Positions 22,301-31,660 of a DNA stretch of 64,000 nucleotides are shown piece after piece (the stretch's first letter is position 1; each line of letters begins with the position of its first letter). Both the position numbers and the translations under genes were made by a program. Source of the stretch: Guyanagaster necrorhizus (taxonomy: Eukaryota; Basidiomycota; Agaricomycetes; Agaricales; Physalacriaceae); contig NW_025064899.1 of NCBI RefSeq assembly GCF_019112545.1, positions 147,185 through 211,184 on the forward strand. Reading direction: 5' to 3'. The notes below the pieces were generated by a model, which saw only the letters and a program-made list of their open reading frames with translations, searched no databases and was not told where the DNA came from.

Positions 22301-22398
22301 CTCGTGAAGGCTCCTCTGATCCGGGTCGCTATTCCCGGCTTCTGGTACGGGTCCCCCTTGCGGGAAGAAGGACGTTCTGGCGGAGGGGGGGATGTCAT
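19363..22398 (-). CDS. gag: Element C Gag protein
   Basis: 1011 residues, uninterrupted. The first ~700 residues are Pro/Ser/Arg/Glu-rich and low complexity, unusually long for a Ty3/gypsy gag. The retrotransposon gag capsid domain follows (about residues 720-900, with DRFLVDCEQYFEVYIGYIGT and KTWWILISPNFRS). A CCHC zinc knuckle, CFNCGLKGHMAKDC, lies near residue 955, then a Lys/Glu-rich coiled tail. It would form the particle and bind genomic RNA. The start ATG (CATGACATCCC context) is conserved in elements B (28870) and E (43466). Its 5' end overlaps ORF0 in another frame. The TAG stop overlaps the first codon of pol. Confidence 0.9.
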   Translation of the reverse strand: MTSPPPPERPSSRKGDPYQKPGIATRIRGAFTRRKDPNTPDDTSETATLLSQGSRTRGRQTSLRSPPRSPTTPLQPAPPSISPPQFPQGLETVLGTPLMPLGWLRDPTKVPTPPRTPPRPPPSPTPVPACPSAGWGSTIREGETFIPTTTTQTSPSPQQGIRIDTSTWEVSPRPEPPAKGEEPLREELYRGYSRSGTSTSPSTTMKPSGSSSRTKSEKRQLGELRRSSPTTSEKKPKSGMKPQSTTDKDEHREGEKRSREWAQPPLGSMSSIPIPGPLSGSPTQRTIHGRDLPVSSAGTKPSDEEEQENPRPSTSITPPAPIPSHPTPTPSSEPTGSEYPTMPTSPTGLSSDSWVAGSLDNFSIPSSSDSSAAIAENWRRRERAEERATVDSGAPPSLGPATEGTMGLAPKSTGGSPMTLRPPVPSIYDQPVSSLLEEGDSGDEGDEEDDEDSDDPYQQRLERAGEDTDEEALREEIERARSKEYQELYEQGRNYLWQDVRWQVTSLGLEYRYAAGTEKERILQYAAMEYAWREYGRRHPEDPLMPIPPYRPDNEPRAPAPMPRTPPVPPRRAIYVAPPIWSRADDSLSIRSTASRLTRTRNRPAWQAAQSRNPWTGRGSRLLGGQPPPDQAEPSGKDPIRDDPEAVHLGFTVRDGVIIRVTDPKGSPIADDDSLHSFPGPPAEWKQPPFDGWPNPMGALPHNANVLQCHPDLLRKPRPFKEVSDDIDRFLVDCEQYFEVYIGYIGTDMNKVAFATSYLEDKAKTWWILISPNFRSTTRDHYRYPSWPVFKRMLNDKFIDPAIQEVHKQKIKEYKMGDKAATDYFDELERLAKLAGIREDVANDGRMVEALKRGVPSSYLTMISAMGIKMLMPVGYDEWKERIIEMYKERQRQKAEASTLQEYGKKSTPPTLNKSGQTVGKPSGTPTTANYGTQKTGTGTTYTGAGKPMDIDRMKKEGKCFNCGLKGHMAKDCPKKKRTREDIRAQIAELQKEDEELSKETKIEEVKERAD

Positions 22399-22615
22399 GG
22401 AAGGGGAGATCGGGGGTTACGTTGCGTAGGATTCGCTGGATGTGTTGAAACGCCTGATAGTGCCTGACTATCCAAGCTGCTACTGACTGTCGTCCACAGC
22501 AAAGGGTAATGATGGCTAAGAGACCGAGTAATGTTCCGATAATGGAAGCTATTAACTCGAAGAAGTCGTGATTGAGGTCTGCGGTTGTTACTGGCGGCAT
22601 TCGGTTTCTCAGCAC
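21977..22615 (-). CDS. ORF0: small membrane-segment protein upstream of gag in element C
   Basis: Begins 42 bases inside the LTR. It is open for 212 codons, but only about the first 75 are clearly conserved in elements B (29093) and E (43243): MLRNRMP, a hydrophobic segment at residues 18-40 (FFELIASIIGTLLGLL then AIITLCC), then a basic, His-containing stretch ending HDIP. Substitutions between copies within the hydrophobic segment are mostly I/L/V exchanges, and length differences are whole codons. Gag lies +1 relative to ORF0 in all three copies. A one-pass membrane peptide is inferred; the function is unknown. Alternatives are an N-terminal extension of Gag reached by frameshift or splicing, or a regulatory upstream frame. 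The stretch after HDIP overlaps gag and may be open by chance. Confidence 0.6.
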   Translation of the reverse strand: MLRNRMPPVTTADLNHDFFELIASIIGTLLGLLAIITLCCGRQSVAAWIVRHYQAFQHIQRILRNVTPDLPFHDIPPSARTSFFPQGGPVPEAGNSDPDQRSLHEEEGPEHPRRHIGDRHPALTGFQNPWTTNVAQEPAEVSNYATPAGSPEHLASPIPSGIGNRARDSLNAARMAAGPHKSPDPAQNPPETPTEPNSGSSLSVSRLGVDNP

Positions 22616-22642
22616 AATTGGGCTTGAGAAAGGGAAGGTGAA

Positions 22643-22655
22643 AGCTTCGAGCTAA
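22643..22655 (-). promoter_or_regulatory. Primer-binding site of element C, self-complementary type
   Basis: Minus strand TTAGCTCGAAGCT, one base inside the 5' LTR. It is the exact reverse complement of AGCTTCGAGCTAA inside the LTR (plus strand 22808-22820), where transcription is predicted to start. I do not see a tRNA-like TGG start. This is the arrangement known from Tf1/sushi elements, where the transcript's own 5' end primes reverse transcription. Confidence 0.8.
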
Positions 22656-22656
22656 T

Positions 22657-23091
22657 TGTTAAGCCCAAGCATCACGTGGACTGATACACGTGATAAACAG
22701 ATGTTCCTTCGCACTTCGAGGAATCACCTGAGTTCACTTATATGTATATCCGAACGGTGTGACTCAAGGTCAGAAGTAGACTCGAGATAGAATGGTGTGA
22801 ATAAACTTTAGCTCGAAGCTGGGGTATACCAGCGAGAGCTGCAGTCCTTAAATACTGTACAGTCGTCTGCTAATTATACTACTGCTTATTATGTGTGTCT
22901 GTATCCATTGTGCTCATTGTCCTTGAGCGTCGCTATCGTACATAAAAGGCTGATTGTGTCGTCGAGCGCGACCGTCATGGTGTCTCAATGGAAGACTTTT
23001 AGTTGTGCTGACTAAGCCTCTCATGGTCTTGTGCCTTCTGACTCAGCATAAATAGGGGTAAAAAGGAAAAGAAAGGAAATAAATCGTAACA
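22657..23091 (-). repeat. 5' LTR of element C
   Basis: 435 bp, TGTTAAGCCCAAGC... to ...AAATCGTAACA. Contains the promoter and start motif listed next. Right TSD ATGGC at 23092-23096. Confidence 0.95.
22808..22854 (-). promoter_or_regulatory. LTR promoter of element C: TATA box and predicted start
   Basis: On the minus strand TATTTAAG starts at 22854 and AGCTTCGAGCTAAAG starts at 22820, 34 nt later, a normal TATA-to-start distance. Spacing and motif recur in element E (43005 and 43039) and in the solo LTRs. The start itself is inferred. Confidence 0.7.
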
Positions 23092-23096
23092 ATGGC

Positions 23097-25480
23097 ATCA
23101 TATCTGTTACAATCAGGCAGTCCAGTGATCATATCGACTGAGATATGAGTCCATAGGGTTGATGGAATTTCATTTGGATGTAGGGGGGCCATGCATGGTT
23201 GCATCGAAGCCTTCCCCCTTTGACAGGTCTCACATGCCTTGATATATGCTGTGATGTCATTTCTCATTTTGGGCCACCAATATTCCTGCAGGATGAGTTC
23301 CTTCATTTTAGTGATACCAGGGTGTCCTGCAGTCATGTGGTCATGACAGGTGGTGATGATTTCTCCTTGTAGATCTTGGTCCCTGGGGATGTAGATCCTT
23401 CCATTGTAGTGGATCATCCCATCCTTCTTTGTCATTCCCCTTTCATGATTAAGCGATGGGGTGACCCTTTGATCCCACTTGTGGCTGTCCTGGGTTGTGC
23501 TTTTGATCCACTCATGAATCTCTTCCTCGGTCAGCATTATCATGGCCCAAAAGTGCTCAGGTCGTAGAAGGGTAATACCCTCATTGTCACTTTCTCTCTG
23601 ATCATGATCCACATGGTGAGACAGGAGATCAGCCTTCTTGTTTACTGTCCCCACCTTATGATGGAGGGTGTATTGATATTGGGTAAGCTCCGTGACCCAT
23701 CGTGCCTGCCAGCAGTTCAGTTTCTGGGGTTGTCAGAAGTATCTGAGGTTCTGGTGGTCGGTCCAGATTTCGAAGGTTTGGAAGGCCCTGATCAGGTAAT
23801 GTCACCATTCCTCTAAGGCAAGCATTATTGCAAGTAATTCCTTGTTGTAAATTTCATAATTTTGTTCTGTTATCGACAGGGCCTTTGAAAGAAATGCGAC
23901 CAGATGCCACTTCCCATCCTGTTCTTGGGACAACACTGCTCCAATTGCTTCTTTGCTGGAGTCGGCCTCTACTCAGAATTTCCCTTCTTGAGAAGGGATA
24001 GCAAGAATGACATCCTCAGCCAGTCATCTCTTTAGGTCGGAGAATGCAATCCACTGGGAATTTCTCCATCCCTATGGAGCATTACCAGTGAGCTGGGTCA
24101 TCGGCTGAATGACCTTGCTGTAGTCTTGTATGAATCACCAGTAGAAATTGGTGAACCCGAGGAAGGATTGCAGCTCTTTTTTCTTGGTCGGTTCCAGCCA
24201 TTCAACTACCCCTGCTACCTTGATTGGGTCCATCCAAATACTTTCTTTGCTGATAATTACCCCAAGATATTCTGTTTCCAATACCTCAAACTCGCATTTC
24301 TCAGCTTTGAGAAATAATTTGTGCTTCCTCATAAGGGTGAGTACCTGCTGTACCAGGCTCTGATACTCCTCTTTTGTCTGTGACATGATTAAGATGTTGT
24401 CAAGGTAGATTGTGATCTTTCCCATGGCGATGAGATCTTTGAATATATCATTCATCATCCACTGGAACATGGCAGGGGAGTTGGTTAACCTGAAAAACAT
24501 GATGGTGGGTTCAAACAGGCCCCAATTGGTCCAGAAGGTGGCTTTCCATTTGTCTCCTTCCTTAATTTGTATGTTGTTATATCCCCAGCAGATGTCGAGT
24601 TTGGTATAGTACTTGGCACCCTGGAGTTTATCCATTAACTCTGAGATCAGTGGCAGGGGATATCGATTCTTGATTGTCATTTCGTTTAGTTTTCAATAGT
24701 CCTGAACCAGTCAGAGTTTGCCATTCTTCTTTTTTACAAAGAAGAATGGTGATGCTATTGGGGATTTTGATGGTCGGATCCATCCACTGGACAGATTCTC
24801 ATCAAGGAACTTGTCAAGTTCCTGTTGCTCCTGATTACCAAGAGGGTAGGTCTTGCAATCTAGGTTGGTGTTGGCATTGGGGAGTAGTTCAATGGTGTGG
24901 TCCCAGGGTTTCAGGTCTGGGAGTTCGTCGAAACTCTCTTTTTCAAAGAGGTCTCGATAATCTTGTGCCCATTCCAGGACTAACTCTTTGAATGTTTTTT
25001 CTGCCTTCCCCTCATTGGCTTTCGCAGCCAGATTATTGGTGTGGTGAATGGCTTGGATGTGGATCTCCCTCTGTAGGTCTATGGCTAAGATGGTTTCACC
25101 ATCCTCCATCTCTTCATCCCATCTGTCCTCTGGGTCCTCATCAGGTAACTCGAATGGTATCTTTCGGCAGTGGCATTGGGCAAAGGTGATTCATCCGGTT
25201 TTCCAATTGATAAGTGGATTGTGATGTATGAGCCAGTCATGCCTGAGGAATAGTTCTTTTGTTCTGAGATCAGTGACAGCTAGGTCGATTCGTTTGGAAT
25301 GATCTCCAATTGTAAGTCGGACTTTGATGAACTCGGTGATGGACCCAGCCTGGTTCTTTGTCCCATCAGTGTTATAAACAGGAATAGGGGCTGCAGTCAC
25401 TCATATGGGAAGTTTGTGTTTGTCAACAAAGGTTTGGTTTATGGAGCTTCCCATACAGCCACTGTTAACTAGGGCTGCTA
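23097..25480 (-). pseudogene. Element B pol, proximal part: protease, RT, RNase H, integrase N-terminus
   Basis: Minus-strand fragments align along element C pol. The retropepsin motif reads NSGCMGSS, so the catalytic Asp has become Asn (about 25470). RT is open from 24680 to 24135 with YLDN in place of YLDD. RNase H follows near 24000, then the integrase zinc site (RNDITAYIKACETCQRGK, about 23250). Many TGA/TAG stops at former Arg, Gln and Trp codons. Ends at the element C insertion. Confidence 0.88.
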
Positions 25481-25969
25481 TGGAATATAGGGTCTGTGAT
25501 GTTAGGGTCTTGATCTGGGCCTTAATTGCTAAGTCCTGCCTGGGGGTTTTGGTGTGATGGATGAACTTTCATGGTCTGTGTAACTCATCAAGCCACTCAA
25601 GGGCCTGATGTCATTCAGCTCACCCTATTCCTCCCACTACCTCATCGGTTGCCTCCCTGGTCTGGGTTTGGTGTACCCAGCCTCGTAGTATGGCTACCGC
25701 TGCTTCTTTGGTTTTGGCCTCTTTAATGGCCCTCCAAGTCCATTCGGTGTCAAATAGTTTGAGCCAAGTTATGAGGCTCGCTGCTCCTGTTTGGCCCATG
25801 GGCGCTTGAGGTTCTTTTTGCAATTCATTGGTGTGTGTGTCAACTGGTCATGGTATATTTGAATGCATATATAGTGGTGACATAGATGTTACTACAGGGA
25901 TAGTATCAGTCTGACTAGCAGCTGGGGTTGGCACACCATAGAGTCCTTCAGCTGATTCAGTAGAATCAC

Positions 25970-28870
25970 TCACTGATCAGCCCCATCTTTTACTTCCTCA
26001 ATCTTGGTCTCCTTGCTGAGTTCTTCATCTTCCTTTTGTAGCTCGGCAATCTGCACCCATATGTCTTCACAGGTGCGCTTCTTCTTTGGGCAATCCTTAG
26101 CCATGTGTCCTTTCTGTCCACAGTTGAAACACTTGCCTTCCTTCTTCATCCAGTCTATGTCCATTGGTTTTTCTGTACTGGTGTACATAGTCCTGGTGCC
26201 TGTCTTCTGACTGCCATAAGTTGTTGCTGTCAAGGATCCCGGTGATTTTCCAGCAGTTTGCCCAGGCTTGTTCTGGGTTGGCAGGGTCGGCTTTTTAGTG
26301 TAGTCTTGCAGTGTTGATGATTCCACTTTCTGCCTTTGTCATTCCTTGTACATCTTGATGATTCGCTCTTTCCACTGATCATAGCCAACGGGCATCAAGA
26401 GTTTGACACCCATGGCAGAAATCATCATGAGGTATAAAGGGGGAACTCCTCTCTTGAGGGCTTCGACCATTTGGCCATCATTCTCTATGTCATCCCTGAT
26501 TCCAGCTAGTTTGGCAAGCCTTTCCAGCTCATCGAAGTAATCTGTAGCTGCCTTGTCTCTCATCTTGTATTCCTTGATCTTCTGCTTATGTACTTCTTGT
26601 ACTGCAGGATCAATGAATTTGTCATTCAGCATTTGCTTGAATACTGGCCATGAGGGATATCGATAGTGTCCCCTTGTGGTTGAGCGGAAATTTGGGGAGA
26701 TAAGAATCCACCATGTCTTTGCCTTCTCTTCTAAGTAAGAGGTGGCAAAGGTGACCCTGTTCATGTTGGTTCCTAGGTAGCCAATGTAGACTTTGAAATA
26801 TTGCTTGCAGTCCACCAGGAATCTGTCAATGTCGTCGGATGCCCCTTTGAAGGGGCGGGGTTTACAGAGAAGATCGGGTCAGCATTGGAGGACATTGGCA
26901 TTTTCTGGTAGGGGGCCCATCGGGTTGGGCCACCTGTCGAATGGCAGTTGCCACCATTCTTCAGGCGGTCCTGGAAATGAATGAAGCGAGTTGTTGTCTG
27001 CTACTGGACTGCCCTTTGATTCTTCGATGTGGACAATGACCCCATCCCAGACCATAAACCTGAGGCAGGTGGCTTCAGGATCATTCCATATGGGTTCCTT
27101 TCCAGCTCCACTGGTTCTGGCCTGATCAGGAGGTGGTTGACCACCCAATAACCAGCTCCCCTTGCCAAGCCAAGGGTTGTTATACTCTGCCCTCAGCTGT
27201 GTTTGGGTGCAGGCTAGTCAGGTTGCTGTTGGTAAGAAGAGTTGGTTGGAGTTTGAAAATGTACTGCAGACCGAGGGGGCCCAGTATACGGCTCTTTGTA
27301 GTGTGACAGAGGGGGACCTCAGCATTGGTTGTATGGTGGGCATTATCAGATAAGCCAGTGGTCAGCTTATAGGGTACTCCAGGTGCCATTGGGTATATTG
27401 CTGAGCGGTATAGTCTGTTGCTGCCCATCTCAGAATTTCTGTTTATTTATTAGTTTCTGAATGCAAATATAATTGTCCAACTTGCGACACTACCCAAGTA
27501 GCATCGTGCCATAGGAAATTTACTCCTTGCAGGTAATACTCCTGGTATTCCCACTCCCTTTCTTCCTGTGCTAACTTCCGTACTTCTTCTTCATCTGTTT
27601 CTTCCTGTGAGTCATATGGTGGTCCCTGAGGTGGTTCACTGCTTTCAGTTTCCTCTTCTTCTGCCTCATCCTTGTCATCCTCTTTGAGGAGGGAACTGAT
27701 AGGCTGGTTGTAAATACTCCCCATGGCCTCTTGCAGTATCATCATCTCGCTCCTCTGGCTGAGTGCTCGGGCCAGTGACTGGGGGGTTTTCGTAGGCAGA
27801 GGCTGGTTGACTTCTGATGTCAGAATGATATCTGTTTCCTCCTGTTGCTCATGCCACCTCCACTCACTCATGATAGAGGTGGACATTGTTCCTGTAGTCA
27901 TTGTTAATAAGCTGCCCAACAACTTGACTTCCGAGAAATCCTCGGAGGGTGCAGGCAGGGATGTGAGCATTCCCAGAGACTCATAGCCCATAATGTCTGA
28001 GGACAGACTCATCACTCCCAAAAGCGGAGTCTGCACTGGGGGTTCACGAGGAGGGGGGGTATTCAGAGGTTGGAGGTCTTGGGTATTGTCTGGTCTGGGT
28101 GCCGTCTGCCCAGTACTCCAGGAATCCACTGCTCGGGGTGCTGAGCTCTCTGAAGATGGGGGAAGGATGCAGAGGGTCGGCTTGTATGGGTGTGAGGACA
28201 CTGGTGATCTTGGGATGTAGCCTGTACCAGTTGCCGGCATTGATGGCTGTGAGTCAGGCCCTCTCCACTTCTCGCTGCTTGTTTCTATGTTGCTCATCAT
28301 ACTGCATGGCCTCCTGCCTCTGCTGCTCTTCTGACTCATGATATACTGGCTGTGGCTCATCCCACCACCTATGCTCCTCTTGTCGAATGGCATCATCATA
28401 GTTGAAGGGGGCAGTGAGGTCCCAAGTTGGGAAGTACTGGTGAACAGTTTCCTCCCATACTCATCGTCGCTGTTCTTCATCACCTGGGGGAGCCCTCCCC
28501 ACCCTCGAGCTGGTTTGGGAGGTAAGGCAGGGGCTGTGAGACTGGCTGTGAGGAGGTCAGGAGTCAGATTGTTGAGCTATCCAAGGGGCATCGAGAGAGT
28601 CCCTGGCATAGTTAGCAATCCCAGGGGTTGGGGGGGCGGAATTGGGGGAGGGGGACTGATGGAAGAAGTCTTCCAGGATGTCCTTGTCTTCGTGGTTGAG
28701 GGGTGGTCCTGGTATGAGTATACCATGCCTTCTTGGGATGCTAGCATCTGTGTTTCTGAGTCAGAGGGAATGTTGTCCTCCCTCTTCTTCTTCACCATCC
28801 CTCTGATGCATGCTGCTAGACCCGGCTTCTGGAGGCTGGTAGGTCATTCGTCTGGATTCAGGGATGTCAT
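25970..28870 (-). pseudogene. Element B gag
   Basis: Starts at the conserved gag ATG (28870), but a TGA appears within the first dozen codons. Recognisable parts are the Pro/Ser-rich region, the acidic region near 27600, the capsid domain (26815-26339) and a CCHC knuckle CFNCGQKGHMAKDC (26134-26092). Colinear with element C gag. Confidence 0.88.
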
Positions 28871-29093
28871 GTAGGGGGAGATTGGGGGTTACATTTCATA
28901 GGATTTCATGAATGCATAGGAACTCATTGTAATGTCTTAGGGTCCAGGCAGTGATAGAATGGCATCCCCAGCACAGCTGGATGATCACCAAAAGTCCTAT
29001 CAGTGTTCCGATGATGGAGGAAAGGAGTTTGAAGAACTTGTGTTCAAAATTTGGGTTGGTAGAGGTTATAGGGGGCATTCGGTTTCTCAGCAC
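28850..29093 (-). pseudogene. ORF0 copy in element B
   Basis: MLRNRMPP followed by the same hydrophobic segment (SSIIGTLIGLLVIIQL), then RHYNEF. A TGA comes after 65 codons, but homology continues in the same frame through NVTPNLPLHDIP and overlaps the gag start. The gag frame is again +1 relative to ORF0. Confidence 0.7.
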
Positions 29094-29119
29094 AATTGGG
29101 CTTGAGAAAGGGAAGATGA

Positions 29120-29132
29120 AGCTTCAAGCTAA
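29120..29132 (-). promoter_or_regulatory. Primer-binding site of element B, decayed
   Basis: Minus strand TTAGCTTGAAGCT, one base from the LTR start at 29134. It corresponds to TTAGCTCGAAGCT in element C with its CpG turned into TG. The matching LTR motif has also lost its CpG, so pairing is now imperfect. Confidence 0.65.
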
Positions 29133-29133
29133 T

Positions 29134-29569
29134 TGTTAGACCCAAGCATCTCATGACTAGATACATGTGATAAACAAGCATCCCTTCACACTTCGAGGGA
29201 TCATCTGAGTTCACTTTATTGCATATCTGGATCGGTGGGACTCAAGGTCAGATATAGACTCGAGGTAGAATGGTGAATATAAACTTTAGCTCAAAGCTGG
29301 GGTATACCAGCGAGAGCTGTGGGTCTTAAATACTGTACAGATGATGCTAATAATACTACTACTAATTGTGTCTGCCTGTATCTATTGTGCCCATTGTCCT
29401 TGAGCATCATTACCACACATAAAAGGTTGTCTGTGCATCATCGAGCATCATTGTTTATGTTAAATGATGGGCAGGCTAATTGTGATGACTAAGCCTTTCC
29501 ACATCCTTGTGCATTCTGACTAAGCATAAATAGGGGTAAAACTAGGAAAAGAAAGGAAAAATCATAACA
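29134..29569 (-). repeat. 5' LTR of element B
   Basis: 436 bp, TGTTAGACCC... to ...AAATCATAACA, followed by TSD GATAA (29570-29574). Carries CAGTATTTAAG and, 34 nt on, AGCTTTGAGCTAAAG on the minus strand. Confidence 0.92.
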
Positions 29570-29574
29570 GATAA

Positions 29575-31045
29575 GAGTAGCAATCATATCTTCAAGAATG
29601 CACTATATGCAAATAGCAATAGTGCATATATACAATTGAGATCTCTCTAAGTCTCAAAGCTTTTATGTAACAAGAGAGGTGACAAGTGTCACTGGGCCTC
29701 AAGGCAATAGTACTGTTTCACAATGCAATACTTCAAAACACTCTCACAAAACCCTCAAAAAGTCCCAAGAACTGCTTAGACCAAACTCAAAAACTTTAAT
29801 ACCTACAAAATATGACTTAAAGCTTTGTGCTCTAAGCAGAAACACTTCAGAAATATTTCCATAAGAGCCACAGGGTTTGAACCTACATGCTCAAGCTTCC
29901 AAACCAATTATAGACCCACAGAGTTTAAATCTATTCAATCCAGAGACACAAAACACAATAAAACCCCCATCCACATATTCAAAAGATTTCAACCTCTACC
30001 AATCTGTGGAAATAACCAAGAAGTGAGTACTAATCAAGCCAAAGGATTCAAACCTCTGCCATCTGTAGTGCCTCACATCACAAATACCTCAAAAACTCAA
30101 AAGAGTGCCCTCCAGACATTACTCTCTTATTCTCAGGCTAAAGCACAATTTAAAACCATTTATTTAATCAGACTAGAGTCTTGCAGGAGCTTTTGACATC
30201 TTGTGCAATACTCAAATCACTCATGATGATATCAATATCTGATCTATTCTCTCACCTAAAGTTACAAACTAGTCTCAGAAGCTGGAGTGCAAGACTTTCA
30301 TGCTTTTACACCACACTAGTGAGGTGAGAAACTTGTATACTACTTGTTATATCATGGTATTTAACTATTCTACATCCACATACTTTAATACAATCTAATA
30401 TAGTATTATTAATAGGCAGAACTCCTACTCAGAATCCCATGGTATTCATTTCCACTTGAAACTATGCACATGTTCTGCTCTGACTCAGGACTAGGCCCAC
30501 TGTTTCCAAGTGATCTGACACCAGCTAGCTCAGCTAGTCTGTCTGCTTGCTTCATAACTAGCACCTGTGTGAGAACTGTTTTAAACTGCCAGAATTATCT
30601 CTCCTGACCACTATTTTGGTTTAGCCTTATATCTTTCAGCTGATTGTCACAATATTTGGGTTTATATTACTATGCATCATATCTCTGGTCCAGAGTGTGT
30701 CTTTAGTTTGCCACATATCTATGCATCATTGATCACTATGGCACAAAGTGCTGATCTTAGCTCTGATCATCATCCTAATCATGTTCTTTCTATTTTTAGT
30801 GTGCATCTCCATGCTGACATCAGTGCATTCAGTGCTAAGTGCTGGAACTTCATGCACAGTAGGACCACACTGGTATCACTCTGCTACTAAGTCATACACT
30901 CCACCAATTATCACTCAAGCCAGGTATACTGCTGAGTCTCATTTCATTTTGTACTAGTCATAATAGCCTTTGTGCACAAGTCATAGCAGCCTTTGCACAC
31001 ATCATAGACTGGAATACACTTAATGTATTCTCAGATTTTGCAAAA
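29575..31045 (+). repeat. Repeat family R, copy 1 (~1.5 kb, unknown nature)
   Basis: Matches the reverse complement of 38725-40200 along nearly its full length, and 40420-41050 directly in part. Shared landmarks are GCAATAGTGCA, GGGCCTCAAGGCAA, CTCTGCCATCTGTAGTGCCT and GCAAAATTACAT. CpG-free, no long reading frame, no terminal repeats that I could define, and no coding match. Element B inserted at or next to its left end. Boundaries are approximate. Confidence 0.7.
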
Positions 31046-31201
31046 TTACATTCATGAATACTTTGATGGCATGTCCCTGGCTATTCCAGAGGTATAGGGT
31101 TTGGTTGCAGAGCTCTTCAAGATTTCAGGTGAGTCACAGAAATGTATATATTTTCCACTATTTTATTGATATTTCTCTTGTAGCCTGATGATTCTCTATT
31201 G

Positions 31202-31660
31202 TGTTAAGCCCAAGTGACACATGACCAATAACACATGATAAACAAGTGCTGTATTGAGTTCATACAGTCATGCCTGAGTCCACTATATATGTATAGCAGT
31301 CATTATATCTTAAGGCCAATACAAGTTGACTTGAGATAGAATGGTGAAGATAAACTTTAGCTCAAAGCTGGAGGTATACAGCAAGAGCTACACTACTTAT
31401 ATACTGTTTGTCCATAAGATAAATATATTCCTACTAATTGTGTGTCTCTAGGTTATGGTGCTCATTGTCTTTGAGCATTATGACTACCTACAAAAGAGTA
31501 TTGTCCATCATCAAGGGGTCTCATCATCATTGGAGAACAATAGCAGACTTGGCCTATTATGGTGGCTAAGCCTGTCCCATGATTCTAAGTGCTGGTTTAG
31601 ATGCTCTGACTAAGCATAAATAGGGGTTAATTGAGAAAGAAAAAAGGAAAAATCATAACA
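31202..31660 (-). mobile_element. Solo LTR of the B/C/E family
   Basis: 459 bp, TGTTAAGCCCAAGTG... to ...AAATCATAACA. Flanks TATTG (31197-31201) and CATTG (31661-31665) match at four of five bases, a decayed TSD. On the minus strand TATATAAG is followed 34 nt later by AGCTTTGAGCTAAAG. CpG-free. Confidence 0.85.

Larger units (their letters stand above)
15008..23091 (-). mobile_element. Element C: nearly intact chromovirus retrotransposon
   Basis: 8084 bp, minus orientation, 435-bp LTRs at both ends and perfect TSD ATGGC. It has a PBS complementary to its own transcript start, ORF0, a 1011-residue gag, a pol in the -1 frame with protease, RT, RNase H, integrase and chromodomain, and a polypurine tract. 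Replication would be in cytoplasmic particles with integration into heterochromatin, as known for chromoviruses. Only three stop codons, all TGA where CGA is expected, interrupt pol. CpG content is high, in sharp contrast to every neighbouring element, so this is the youngest insertion in the window. Confidence 0.97.
13516..29569 (-). mobile_element. Element B: degraded chromovirus, host of element C, TSD GATAA
   Basis: Ty3/gypsy chromovirus in minus orientation with 436-bp LTRs at 13516-13951 and 29134-29569. Perfect TSDs GATAA lie at 13511-13515 and 29570-29574. Internal order on the minus strand is PBS, ORF0, gag, protease, RT, RNase H, integrase and chromodomain. Element C (15008-23091) splits the integrase core. 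Without C the element is close to 8 kb, like its relatives. Many in-frame stops and partial CpG loss place its age between the intact-looking C and the CpG-poor E. Confidence 0.95.
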
